Position numbers and translations under genes: made by a program. Under the pieces are notes generated by a model. The model was not told the origin of the DNA, ran no database searches, and saw only the letters and a program-made list of their open reading frames with translations. Below are positions 21,901-27,561 of a DNA stretch of 64,000 bases, in pieces. The first letter of the stretch is position 1. Each line of letters starts with the position of its first letter. Source of the DNA: Burkholderia sp. BCC0506 (GTDB lineage: Bacteria > Pseudomonadota > Gammaproteobacteria > Burkholderiales > Burkholderiaceae); NCBI RefSeq assembly GCF_902833145.1, contig NZ_CADFEN010000005.1:372001-436000 (forward strand), given 5' to 3'.

Positions 21901-22629
21901 GACGGCGCCGATGCCTTCGCCGCGCGCGAAGCCGTCGGCGTGTCGCGTGAAGGTCTTGCAGCGACCGTCGGCGGCCAGCATGCCGGCCTGCGCCAGATCC
22001 ACGCTGTAATCGTGCGTCAGCATGAGCGACGCGCCGGCCACGATCGCCGCGTCGCATTCGCCCGCGGCCAGCGCGCCGAGCGCCTGGTGAACCGCCACCA
22101 GCGACGACGAGCATGCGGTATCGACGACGAGTGCCGGGCCTTCGAGGCCGAGGTGATAGGCGATCCGACCCGCAGCCATGCTGCCGAGCGCGCCGCGGCT
22201 CAGGAAGCCGTTGTAGTCGTCGCTGCTCGCCATTCGGCGTGCATAGTCGAGCGTGCTCAGACCGACGAACACGCCCCAGCGCTGCTTCCTCAGCGACGAC
22301 GGGTCGATGCCCGCGTCCTCGATGGCGTGATAGCTCGTTTCCAGCAGCAATCGATGCTGCGGATCCATGTAGATTGCCTCTTTCGGCGCGATCGAGAACA
22401 CCGCCGGATCGAATGCCCACGGCGAGCGTGCAAGGAAGCCTCCGTGCAGCGCTTGCGGCGGCGTCGCGGCGCCGTCCGCGCCGAAACGGCCGGCCGGCAT
22501 CGGTCCGGTGGCTTCCCGCCCGTCCAGCACCACGGCACGGAAAGCGTCGAGCGAATGGGCGGTTCCGGGCAACTCGCACGCCATGCCGACAATGGAGATT
22601 TCCTCCGGTACCCGTTCACGCTGCTTCAT
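12901..22629 (-). CDS. Hybrid iterative-type PKS-NRPS, KS-AT-DH-KR-ACP-C-A-T-R
   Basis: One 3242-residue protein. KS at about 10-425 (Cys173, His308, His345). AT at about 520-840 (GHSVGE Ser622; GAFH at 729-732 indicates malonyl-CoA). DH at about 920-1195 (HRIHGRAIVP with His948, second motif Asp1118). KR near 1428-1612 (TGAFGGAG at 1433-1440, Lys1539, Tyr1577). ACP Ser1723. Condensation domain about 1785-2215 with NHLVMDA (His1918, Asp1922). Adenylation about 2245-2760 (TSGSTGNPKG, Lys2751). PCP Ser2814. Terminal SDR-type reductase from 2895 with TGATGHLG, Tyr3052 and Lys3056. There is no ER or methyltransferase. Architecture resembles fungal PKS-NRPSs: a reduced polyketide is joined to one amino acid and released, most likely reductively. 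The start follows GGAG and overlaps the oxidase gene by 14 bp. Confidence 0.95.
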   Translation of the reverse strand: MKQRERVPEEISIVGMACELPGTAHSLDAFRAVVLDGREATGPMPAGRFGADGAATPPQALHGGFLARSPWAFDPAVFSIAPKEAIYMDPQHRLLLETSYHAIEDAGIDPSSLRKQRWGVFVGLSTLDYARRMASSDDYNGFLSRGALGSMAAGRIAYHLGLEGPALVVDTACSSSLVAVHQALGALAAGECDAAIVAGASLMLTHDYSVDLAQAGMLAADGRCKTFTRHADGFARGEGIGAVVLMRQSDAVRTGKRIYANLLGSAVNSDGRSNGITAPSQAAQRRVIEDALSSAALTPADVSYVETHGTGTDLGDRIELSALADVFGKRMHPLYLGAVKANIGHCEGSAGIASLIKAALCVSARQLAPHCMADDISEDLPLARFQGVIPATATRWQPGDPDGRLIAGVSSFGMSGTNAHVVLGESRAHRAATPAAERRSGASLLFLSARTPASVQALADAYADAIEASPDIDLHALCDAALANRQVWPHASIAVAAGSPTELVERLRERCAAPAPTTRLQRVAMVFTGQGSQYAGMSRSLFDANRRFRALLTEFAGHVDSIVGWSTPLLPRMLATEQAAGAAQPLVREQRTSQLSLLVLQCALARFWQELGCRPYAVLGHSVGEYAAAWFAGAFGFDTAARLVLARADAMERACTVSPGKMLSIAAPRQIVEALIDEVNQGLPSAALWLSALNAPESTVVAGSEAAVLAAAEHARRQGLTTLPLDTQGAFHTPLMQSAADEFAAHAARLLASDVAVTRPSVRFVSSVEGWVGSVQMAAAPGSPAYWAEQIVRPVDFAAAAAGLVGDDVDAVLEIGPRPVLCGLVAATARAAQRGLACLPSIDRRGADDETFLRAAGRLAEGGALDIRKAMQAFDDARAAEPFVDLPKYRFDHTLLQPASWPHTVSRASTRAAPPQPLRDAPVWSGIDFRATLQVDLGTPALDWINQHRIHGRAIVPGAFYLSTGVALAMQAIARAPRQGPAGAMIQLDDLTVSRPLAFDDPAATHEVACQVTGPAHDGRYTIVYRLPDDGDAELARVHVVSDHAPLPPSSGRFDEQPGEWARPDAFFDEYARRGVQYGPLFQRIAAYQRVSDTEVRCRIAPPDAQPTLPLSHSAFIDTCFQSLGVCRGRPESAYAPVALESIRIDPDARWSSALTCRAVLRESSDTMLVGDVLVQDESGRDVATLHGVTCVSLSASAAERHDVHFRVEWVRDGAPALSAGASLAGETWLLLAPADAPAPDRWHEGLAARGAASRLLALPGESHRDGKLIDAPQADGARVRTIVVWAPHAWLSGAASYGAVAAFVRDVRRSIETVSDRQPGQPLQVCLVTETGHASPDVLGAATMQALAVHLQAELPALDAAQLEVAVAGDRVVDAILAVRDVKPGITSRRIATPLWRIDDAGLARRETVAGLPEVDGDNALQPRSDGRYLVTGAFGGAGKHLVEHLVDDCGCRNLVLMRRRALTPDDEDHRWVAGLRERSGATIQLLVADLSAADVDGAWLTAHAGALDGIFHLAGATADRNILDTDAAQLDTVLGAKLHGASVLHDYACGQPSIGFIVYFSSLASLVESPGQISYAIANAGLQRLAAHGASLGLPAIVVDWGPWADTGMLKRVGARAPSRSLRRLQPLAPQAACAALTAAMARIGRGAHLAIYRVVPEAPARAGDTVATRDAAAAAIGPASATTTADGAFALLTGLIAAETGHASHQIARTSTLDELGLDSVGTIRIRSELQGRLGLSLPASLFFDSATVADIHDRLVESMSQATATAHAEAAPVKEGGAPARVPLSYNQFAIWYEQIRHRDSRAYNCAVGWRVAGEGLDLDRLAARWRELLGEHELLRATFDEVEREPGYVIHSLDETLSRCAIATEDAASGVDVDARIQALLAASPDLATDFATRVNVLRVSPREWYLVVTSNHLVMDAATIFIVGVQLLQAMCGTTAPLVDSDAPYRDFVATQRALDATTLTAARAFFVERIIDGDGVPVSVDLPVDRVRTEQGVKTGGTVRVPVSRRLADQLNAMPGGRRAAVHLATWLLLLARYSNQNRVITGVAFNGRSAQRWRNTVGHFVNVLPLVSEVDENQTVTAAVDRVRRALFELVDYQDVPLALLMRDERLRSASRSAGLFQTYFNYFDASEMVVDVGAQCDATPLDITQQEAQFDLSAWVTQRQHDWAIDLKYADAVFDHATVEQIAEHYATLLVALSDPGHAEREVGSITMLPADQLQLLASGRGPVPRDMRDVDPGDTACVHEQFARRAQETPDAVAIEWGERRLTYRELNALADTVADTLHRQGVGSETTVGILMPRFGCPESIIAILAIWKCAAAYVALDLKHPAARTGYMIDTARCAMVLTQRHRLSDDVRQALAERDALGLCDVVLRADHTAIDCDVVQAGRVQHHARLEPNGDYADRGGKLAYVLFTSGSTGNPKGVLVEHLGLTQRLRWMERHFGFSASDRFLQGTVLTFDISVPEFCLPLMTGGVVVLMDETDGPAGHAAVCVRHDVTMMSTVPSLLNLLLEPLTRCPALRHVISVGEALMQPVVRAWLESGTTTTLNNLYGPTEVTIYATHHACTRVPDGPGASIGLACDGVHCWVLDARGRPVPPGVPGELYLGGSGVARGYIGTLKAPDAFSANPYQDDATRMYRTGDIVKWRRDGELDYIGRNDFRVKLRGLLIELGEIEHVLMSHPGVRHASALVVDVGAASSVGRQIVGCVIADGFDEPAVLAGAKARLPDYMVPWRLMQFDAFPSNSSGKVDRKALTERVLARIEQDADARRPADAAEALSPEQAALCTLWKTQLDLASIGTRENFFQLGGDSLSLTRMVLAAERELALKVDFSRFLTNPTIDGFLAACAHRPDGATTTNDAVNRQEDAPYASDLAAAATLPAFTGTAAKATDAYLLTGATGHLGAWLLRMLLEETHADVYVLVRGNDDADARARLDARYRAMFGGALPVARVRICRGDATLPRFGMDDDSHAQLLTHVTQVMHCAAHVNHAADYAFMREGNVGASRHVLAFASAAKVAHVHYISTQYTELGSLPEQWLDHAAIRALSSGYERSKFVAEACFAQSVLHGYPTSIYRLPLLIDDRDPNLKRQNHFVAFSNKCVAMGAYPDLPVAVPVMPTEHVARYIVRRSKVTMMSAVRNVHIDDLDFRAIVARLRNGSTLRGIPAAEWVARARDETPESDPFFRMLPLYSALGDGVGSGRPVEHAAYLDELGRLEMPAADDSGNWLLATTAACLDRLAAL

Positions 22630-24214
22630 TGCTCGACTCCGTCGTTGCGTTGTGTTTTTCCGTTCCGTTCTGCGTGTCGATCTGTTGCAGCATGCATTGC
22701 ACCGAACGACAGGCGCCTTCGAAAAAGCCCTGCAGGTCCGAATAGGCCTCGCCGCAGATATGCACGCGCCGGTTGGCCGGATCGGCGCCGATGCCGAAGG
22801 CGGCCAGTTGCCGAATCACGTCCGCCGAGCGGTAGCCGGGACGCCAGAAATGCACGCCGGCGCCGAACGGCGCCATGCTCCAGTCGCGGATGCCCCATTC
22901 GAGGATGCGCGGCGTGTCGTCGCGCGAGAACGTCTGCTGCAGCGTCCGGACGAGCGCCGCCTTCAGGCGCTCGCCCCGGTTGCGATACGGGGCCGACTGC
23001 CAGCCGCGGCGCCCTTCTTCCGTGTCGATCAGGTTGGCCCAGTACTGATGCCACGGTTCATCGCTGTAGAACATCGCCATGCCGTACCGTTCAGGCTGGC
23101 TGGGGTGGACCTCGAAATGAGCGGCCCGGATCGTCGCGCCTTCGCCGCTGCCTGGCGGCGTGTCGGCGTTCCACCACGGATCCTCGACCACGCAGCATGC
23201 CCACGTGATCGGGAACGGGACGACGGCGTCGAGGCTGGCGGTCACGGCCGGCGGCAGGCAGCGGGCAAGCGCCCGGAGCGGGCGCTGCGGCAGCGCGAGC
23301 ACGACGCGCCCGCACCGGATGACGACGCGGCGCCGCTCCGCGGTCGACACGTCTTCGATCGTCGCGGCGATGGCGCCGTCGGGCTGCTCCGACAAGTCGA
23401 CGAGCGCATGATCCACGACCACGTCGACGCCCAGTGCGCGCACGGCGCGCCCTGCGTAGTCGATCAGCGTCTGCATGCCGCCGACCGGCAGGTAGGACGG
23501 ACGCTCGAGCAGGCGCAGGTCGAGCAGCGTCGCGATCCATTCCGCGGCATTCGGATTCGCGTTCTTGAAGTTGTAGAACGCCCCCTTCTCGCGCGTGAAC
23601 TCGACCGCTTCATGGCTCAGTACGTTCGACAGCACGTTCCAGATACCCTGCTGGTAAAGCGGCATGCCCCCGAACCGGGCGTCCGTCCGGAATCTCGCCA
23701 GTGCCTCGGCCCGGCCGGGCCGGTCGAAGCGGTCGCCGTCGAGGTCCCACTGGTCCGCGACGATCACGCGCACCGCATGCATCAGCAGCGCCCAGGGCGG
23801 ATCGTGCGCGCGCGGATCCGCCAGCAGCGCGCGCTCGTCCTCGGTCAGCTTCGCCGCACACGGACGGATCGACGAACCTGCCTCGTGCGACGAAATGGGT
23901 TGCACGGGTACGCCCAGCGCCTGCACGAATGCGTCGACGAGCGGCTGAAGATCAGGCTCGATTCGCACGGCGCCGTATTCCGTACGGAATGCGCCGGCGA
24001 GCATCTCGTCGGTCTGCACCCGGCCGCCGATGCGAGACAGCATCTCGACCAGGCGAACCCGCAGTCCGGGGTGACGCTTCTTCAGTTCATAGGCGGCATA
24101 CAGGCCAGCCAGACCGCCACCGGCGATCAGTACATCGGTATCCAAATGAATTCTCCGTCTGGAAGACCCGGTGCCGCGCGCGCCATTGCGCACGGCGACC
24201 GGTGTCGTTCTCAT
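22616..24214 (-). CDS. Flavin amine oxidase, VioA-like L-amino-acid oxidase
   Basis: FAD enzyme of 532 residues of the monoamine-oxidase fold. The dinucleotide motif is VLIAGGGLAGLYAAYELKKR with the following GGRVQTD, and the C-terminal FAD-contact segment is CGEAYSDLQGFFEGA. Several blocks resemble the tryptophan oxidase VioA from the violacein pathway: DPWWN, FYSDEPWHQYW, the GAGVHFW block and the EAYSD...EG ending. Expected chemistry is oxidation of an amino-acid alpha-amine to an imine/keto acid, on the free or PCP-bound substrate. The ATG overlaps the stop of the A-PCP gene (ATGA), so the two are translationally coupled. Substrate is not proven; tryptophan is suggested by VioA likeness plus the dioxygenase across the divergent promoter. 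Confidence 0.85.
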   Translation of the reverse strand: MRTTPVAVRNGARGTGSSRRRIHLDTDVLIAGGGLAGLYAAYELKKRHPGLRVRLVEMLSRIGGRVQTDEMLAGAFRTEYGAVRIEPDLQPLVDAFVQALGVPVQPISSHEAGSSIRPCAAKLTEDERALLADPRAHDPPWALLMHAVRVIVADQWDLDGDRFDRPGRAEALARFRTDARFGGMPLYQQGIWNVLSNVLSHEAVEFTREKGAFYNFKNANPNAAEWIATLLDLRLLERPSYLPVGGMQTLIDYAGRAVRALGVDVVVDHALVDLSEQPDGAIAATIEDVSTAERRRVVIRCGRVVLALPQRPLRALARCLPPAVTASLDAVVPFPITWACCVVEDPWWNADTPPGSGEGATIRAAHFEVHPSQPERYGMAMFYSDEPWHQYWANLIDTEEGRRGWQSAPYRNRGERLKAALVRTLQQTFSRDDTPRILEWGIRDWSMAPFGAGVHFWRPGYRSADVIRQLAAFGIGADPANRRVHICGEAYSDLQGFFEGACRSVQCMLQQIDTQNGTEKHNATTESSNEAA

Positions 24215-26040
24215 GCCGTTGCAAGCCGCGAGTGGATTTCCCGCGAAAGAAGGTCGATCGTGTAGTACTCGAACATGTCTTCGGCACGGAGGGACACCCC
24301 GAAGGTGGCGCTGAGCCGCAGCGACAGCGCCTGTACGCCCAGCGAATCGAGCCCGATATCCGCGAACGGTTCGTCCCGGTCGATCAACGCATCACTGCCC
24401 AGGCCGATCAACTGGGCCAGCGCGCGGCCGATTTCGGACTCGACGTCGTTGGCCGGCACGTCATCCGCCCGGGTGCGCTCGCTGGCCTGGCGGCAAAGGT
24501 CGACGAGCGAGCGCCGGTCTGCCTTGCCGCTCGTCGCCTGGCGCGGGATCTCCGCGACCGCGACCCAATCCTTCGGCAGCCAGGCGGCCGGCAGCGCGTG
24601 GGCAGCGGTTTCGCTCAGCGTTCGCATCCACGCGGTGTCATGGCCGTCGGCCAGAACCACAATGGCGGTCAGCCGGTCGCCGACGACGAGCGCGGTGGCA
24701 TCGCGAACCATCGGCGAGCGCAGCACCGCGGATTCGATCTCCGCCAGTTCGACGCGCTGGCCGTTGATCTTCACCTGGTCGTCCACGCGCCCCACGCAGT
24801 GAACGAGGCCGTCTGCATCGACCCGGCAGATGTCGCCCGTCAGGTAGATGCGCGAGTACACCGGCAGGTCACCGGTCTCGAACAGCGGATTCGCGATGAA
24901 GCGCCGCGCCGTTTCCGCGGCGTCGTTCACGTAGCCGTTGGCCAGTGCCGCGCCGCTGATGCAGAGCTCGCCCTCCTCCCCCGGCGTCGTGGGCACGATC
25001 GCGTCGGTCACGCCGTCCGCCGCGGTTCGACGCAGGTAGAAGCGCGTGTGCGAAACCGGTGCACCGATCGGCAGCGAATCCCGCGGCGCGTCGTCAAACG
25101 GCCATGCGCTCGCCATGATCGTCGCCTCCGTCGGCCCGTACACGTTGTGGACGACCGTGTTGGGCAACAGGCGCCGGGCACGTTCCGCGAGCGACGGACG
25201 GAAGACCTCGCCGCCGACGCAGATCGCCTTCAGGCTCGTGCATTGTTCGAAGCCCGGCGTTTGCGTGATGAGGTTGAACATCGTCGGCACGGTCGTGATG
25301 TGCGTGGCCGCATGCCGCCGGATCGCGGACACGATCTCGACGCTGTCGATACGGTGCGTGCCGCCGAGAAAGCACACCGTCGCGCCGATTGTCAGCGGCG
25401 CGAGCAGCTCGTGCATGGATGGGTCGAAACACGGGTTGATGCTTTGCAGCCAGCGATCGTCCTCGCGGAAACCGAGGTAGTCGATGATCCAGCTGAAGTG
25501 ATTCCACGCCGCGGCATGCGAGACGGCAACGCCCTTCGGCAGCCCGGTGGAACCGGACGTGAAGATGATGTAGAGCGGATCGTGCAGCTCGGCATCCAGC
25601 CCGAGATTGTCGGACGACAACTGGCTTGCCCGATTCAACGCCGCATAGACGTCGCTTTGCGGCACGTCGCCGAGCTGCGTCATCGCGCGACCTTCCAGGG
25701 CCGTCAGCACGAACGCGATGCGCGCGCGCTGGACCATGTGACGCATCCGGTCCTCGGGACACGCTGCGTCGACCGGCACGTAGACGGCCCCGCACTTCAG
25801 GATGGCCAGCAACGCGACGAGCCTGACAGGATCGTGATCCGTGCACACGCCGACGGCCTCGCCGGCGCGGATGCCGACTTCATCGCGCAGGAGACGCGCC
25901 AGCCGGTTCGCGCGCGCGTTCATCTCACCGTAGGTCACGCTTTCGCGATCCGAGATGGCCGCGATTCGATCGGGTGCCGCTGCGGCGCGCTGCTCGAAGG
26001 CCAGATGCGGGATGTGGGGTGAATAGATGGGTTCAGTCAT
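24211..26040 (-). CDS. Stand-alone NRPS adenylation-PCP didomain protein
   Basis: 609 residues: adenylation domain (about 15-510) with TSGSTGLPKG at 161-170, VYGPTE at 300-305, YLTGD, GRVDDQVKINGQRVELAEIE and Lys506, then one carrier domain with phosphopantetheine Ser566 (GLDSLG). No condensation domain. Residues lining the binding pocket, aligned by eye to PheA, read D-P-H-T-I-V-V-I-M-K, which I cannot match to a known specificity. The architecture equals NovH-type proteins that load an amino acid onto a PCP for oxidation before use. Start ATG overlaps the thioesterase stop by 8 bp; its end overlaps the oxidase start. A longer in-frame start exists upstream but lies inside the thioesterase gene. 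Confidence 0.9.
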   Translation of the reverse strand: MTEPIYSPHIPHLAFEQRAAAAPDRIAAISDRESVTYGEMNARANRLARLLRDEVGIRAGEAVGVCTDHDPVRLVALLAILKCGAVYVPVDAACPEDRMRHMVQRARIAFVLTALEGRAMTQLGDVPQSDVYAALNRASQLSSDNLGLDAELHDPLYIIFTSGSTGLPKGVAVSHAAAWNHFSWIIDYLGFREDDRWLQSINPCFDPSMHELLAPLTIGATVCFLGGTHRIDSVEIVSAIRRHAATHITTVPTMFNLITQTPGFEQCTSLKAICVGGEVFRPSLAERARRLLPNTVVHNVYGPTEATIMASAWPFDDAPRDSLPIGAPVSHTRFYLRRTAADGVTDAIVPTTPGEEGELCISGAALANGYVNDAAETARRFIANPLFETGDLPVYSRIYLTGDICRVDADGLVHCVGRVDDQVKINGQRVELAEIESAVLRSPMVRDATALVVGDRLTAIVVLADGHDTAWMRTLSETAAHALPAAWLPKDWVAVAEIPRQATSGKADRRSLVDLCRQASERTRADDVPANDVESEIGRALAQLIGLGSDALIDRDEPFADIGLDSLGVQALSLRLSATFGVSLRAEDMFEYYTIDLLSREIHSRLATA

Positions 26041-27271
26041 CGCAGGATTCAGGACGAAGGGATTGAACGATCGAAGCGACACAGGCGACGTGCGGCTCCG
26101 AGAGCATTGAAAAGTGATTACCGGGTACTTCGATGCCCTGCACGCGATGCTGCAGCGCGTGCGCATGCCAGTCGGGCAGCAGCGGCTCGCGCGCGTGCAG
26201 GCATGCCACGCGCGCGGCCGTGGCCGCGGCGGTGCGGTGGGACTTCAGCAATGCCAGGCACGTGCGGCGCATGTCGAGCACCTCGCGCAGGCGGGCGGGG
26301 GGCATGCGCCGACGCAGGCAGGCGTCGATTTCGCTGTCGCTGGGCGATTCGGCGAGGACGCGATCGGCTTCCGCCGGCGGAAACATTGCCTTGAGCAGCG
26401 TGACGCGCTCCGTGCGGTCGTCGCTCACACGCTCGCGTGCCGCAAGGGCCAGCGACGGATCGAGACTGACCACGACGCCGAGGCGCTTGCCGCGCTGCTC
26501 CAGCAGGGCGGCCATTTCGCGCGCCACCACCGCACCGAACGAGTGACCGCCGATCCAGTGGAAAGGCCGGTCGTCGATCTCGCACAGTGCATCGACATAG
26601 CGGTGCGCGAGGTCCTTCAGGTCGGCGGCCTGCGCGAGTTGCGCCGGCACCCCGCGAAACGCCCTGACGACGAACGGCAGCCGCGCGGCGAGCGGCGCGA
26701 ACGGCACGACGCTGCCGTCGGCGCCGTGAATCAGGGTCAGCACGGCATCGGTTGCGTCGCGCGCCGGGCGTCCGGCGAGCACGCGTGTGATGTCGACGAT
26801 CGGATCGACGGCCAGCTGATCGGCGAGCTCGGATGCGGTGTGACGCCACCTGTCGCCGATGGCGGCCGCGAGCGCCGGCGCGCCGGCAACGCTCACCTGC
26901 CATGCGTTCGCATGCGTCGGGTCGTGCGGCCGAAGCACGATGGGGCCGGGCGCGCCGCCGCGGACCTCGAGCTCCCATTGATCGATGGCGGCGCCGGCGT
27001 CCGCGCCCCCCGCCGCGTCGAGACGATCGGCGACCCGTCGGACCAGCGTGCGGAAAGCCCCGGCGATCTCGGGCGATCCGATCGTGATCGCCGGGGGCGC
27101 AGCGCCGACGGCCGAGCGTCTGCGGATCGTGATGGTCGCGTCGTTGCCGCCATCGATGCCCTGCACCCCGGCGCGGCACAACGCCGCGAGAAAACCGTAA
27201 TGGAGCGGCGCTCCGAGAACCTGGGCCATGCTGGCCCGCAGGCGCGGGGCGATATCGTCCGTCCGCATCAT
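26033..27271 (-). CDS. Thioesterase with unrecognised N-terminal region
   Basis: 412 residues. The C-terminal two-thirds (from about 175) is an alpha/beta-hydrolase thioesterase of the NRPS/PKS type: TLIHGADGSVVPFAPLAARL, nucleophile Ser244 in GGHSFG, Asp271 (SLDPS) and His386 (GNHFSML), a complete triad. The first about 175 residues match no domain I know and hold no transmembrane segment; they could be a degenerate carrier or docking region. As the PKS-NRPS ends in a reductase, this enzyme probably releases the substrate from the A-PCP protein or edits stalled chains. It is the first gene of the leftward string; two ATGs (27271, 27268) are equally possible and neither has a clear ribosome site. 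Confidence 0.85.
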   Translation of the reverse strand: MMRTDDIAPRLRASMAQVLGAPLHYGFLAALCRAGVQGIDGGNDATITIRRRSAVGAAPPAITIGSPEIAGAFRTLVRRVADRLDAAGGADAGAAIDQWELEVRGGAPGPIVLRPHDPTHANAWQVSVAGAPALAAAIGDRWRHTASELADQLAVDPIVDITRVLAGRPARDATDAVLTLIHGADGSVVPFAPLAARLPFVVRAFRGVPAQLAQAADLKDLAHRYVDALCEIDDRPFHWIGGHSFGAVVAREMAALLEQRGKRLGVVVSLDPSLALAARERVSDDRTERVTLLKAMFPPAEADRVLAESPSDSEIDACLRRRMPPARLREVLDMRRTCLALLKSHRTAAATAARVACLHAREPLLPDWHAHALQHRVQGIEVPGNHFSMLSEPHVACVASIVQSLRPESCDD

Positions 27272-27356
27272 TCTGTATTTACCCGATTTGCAAACCGCAC
27301 GTTTCTTTGAACATGCTAAAAATATATTAAATATCAAATCACTGTTGCGGAATGTG

Positions 27357-27362
27357 ATTAGA
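27357..27362 (-). promoter_or_regulatory. -10 element of the leftward cluster promoter
   Basis: Read leftward, TCTAAT matches TATAAT at 5 of 6 positions. The predicted start near 27350 is 44.5 bp from the centre of the lux-box-like dyad at 27385-27404, the spacing typical of LuxR class II activation with no good -35. Confidence 0.45.
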
Positions 27363-27384
27363 CAATCAAAATCCGTTGTCGTGA

Positions 27385-27404
27385 ACCTGCAATATCTGAC
27401 AGAT
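27385..27404. promoter_or_regulatory. lux-box-like site 1
   Basis: ACCTGCAATATCTGACAGAT carries the CT-N12-AG core (27387-27402) of lux/las/cep boxes with partly symmetric arms. It serves the leftward promoter by position. A 15-bp palindrome ATATCTG-A-CAGATAT (27392-27406) overlaps it. Confidence 0.5.
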
Positions 27405-27444
27405 ATCCCTGACACAAACATCAGGTGTCATCGACGTGAATAAA

Positions 27445-27462
27445 GCTGTCTGTTCTGACAGC
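27445..27462. promoter_or_regulatory. lux-box-like site 2
   Basis: GCTGTCTGTTCTGACAGC has perfect 6-bp arms and the CT-N12-AG core (27446-27461). It abuts the -35 position of the rightward promoter and is centred 59 bp from site 1. Confidence 0.6.
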
Positions 27463-27485
27463 GATCATTTCGAGAAAATAGTCGA

Positions 27486-27491
27486 TACAAT
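27486..27491 (+). promoter_or_regulatory. -10 element of the rightward cluster promoter
   Basis: TACAAT matches TATAAT at 5 of 6 positions. The 17-bp upstream hexamer (27463-27468) does not resemble TTGACA, and the lux-box-like site 2 ends one base before it, as in activator-dependent promoters. Predicted start is near 27498, about 64 bases before the ATG at 27562. Confidence 0.5.
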
Positions 27492-27561
27492 CCTCCCCCG
27501 CTCCACCCTGATACGTCTTGAAAATCAATTAAATCAACATCGGACCATCGAGAGGTTTTAA

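Noticed and set aside
24211-26166. Earlier start of the A-PCP protein at 26166
   Set aside because: The extra 42 residues lie inside the thioesterase gene and show no domain; the ATG at 26040 gives the usual 8-bp overlap.
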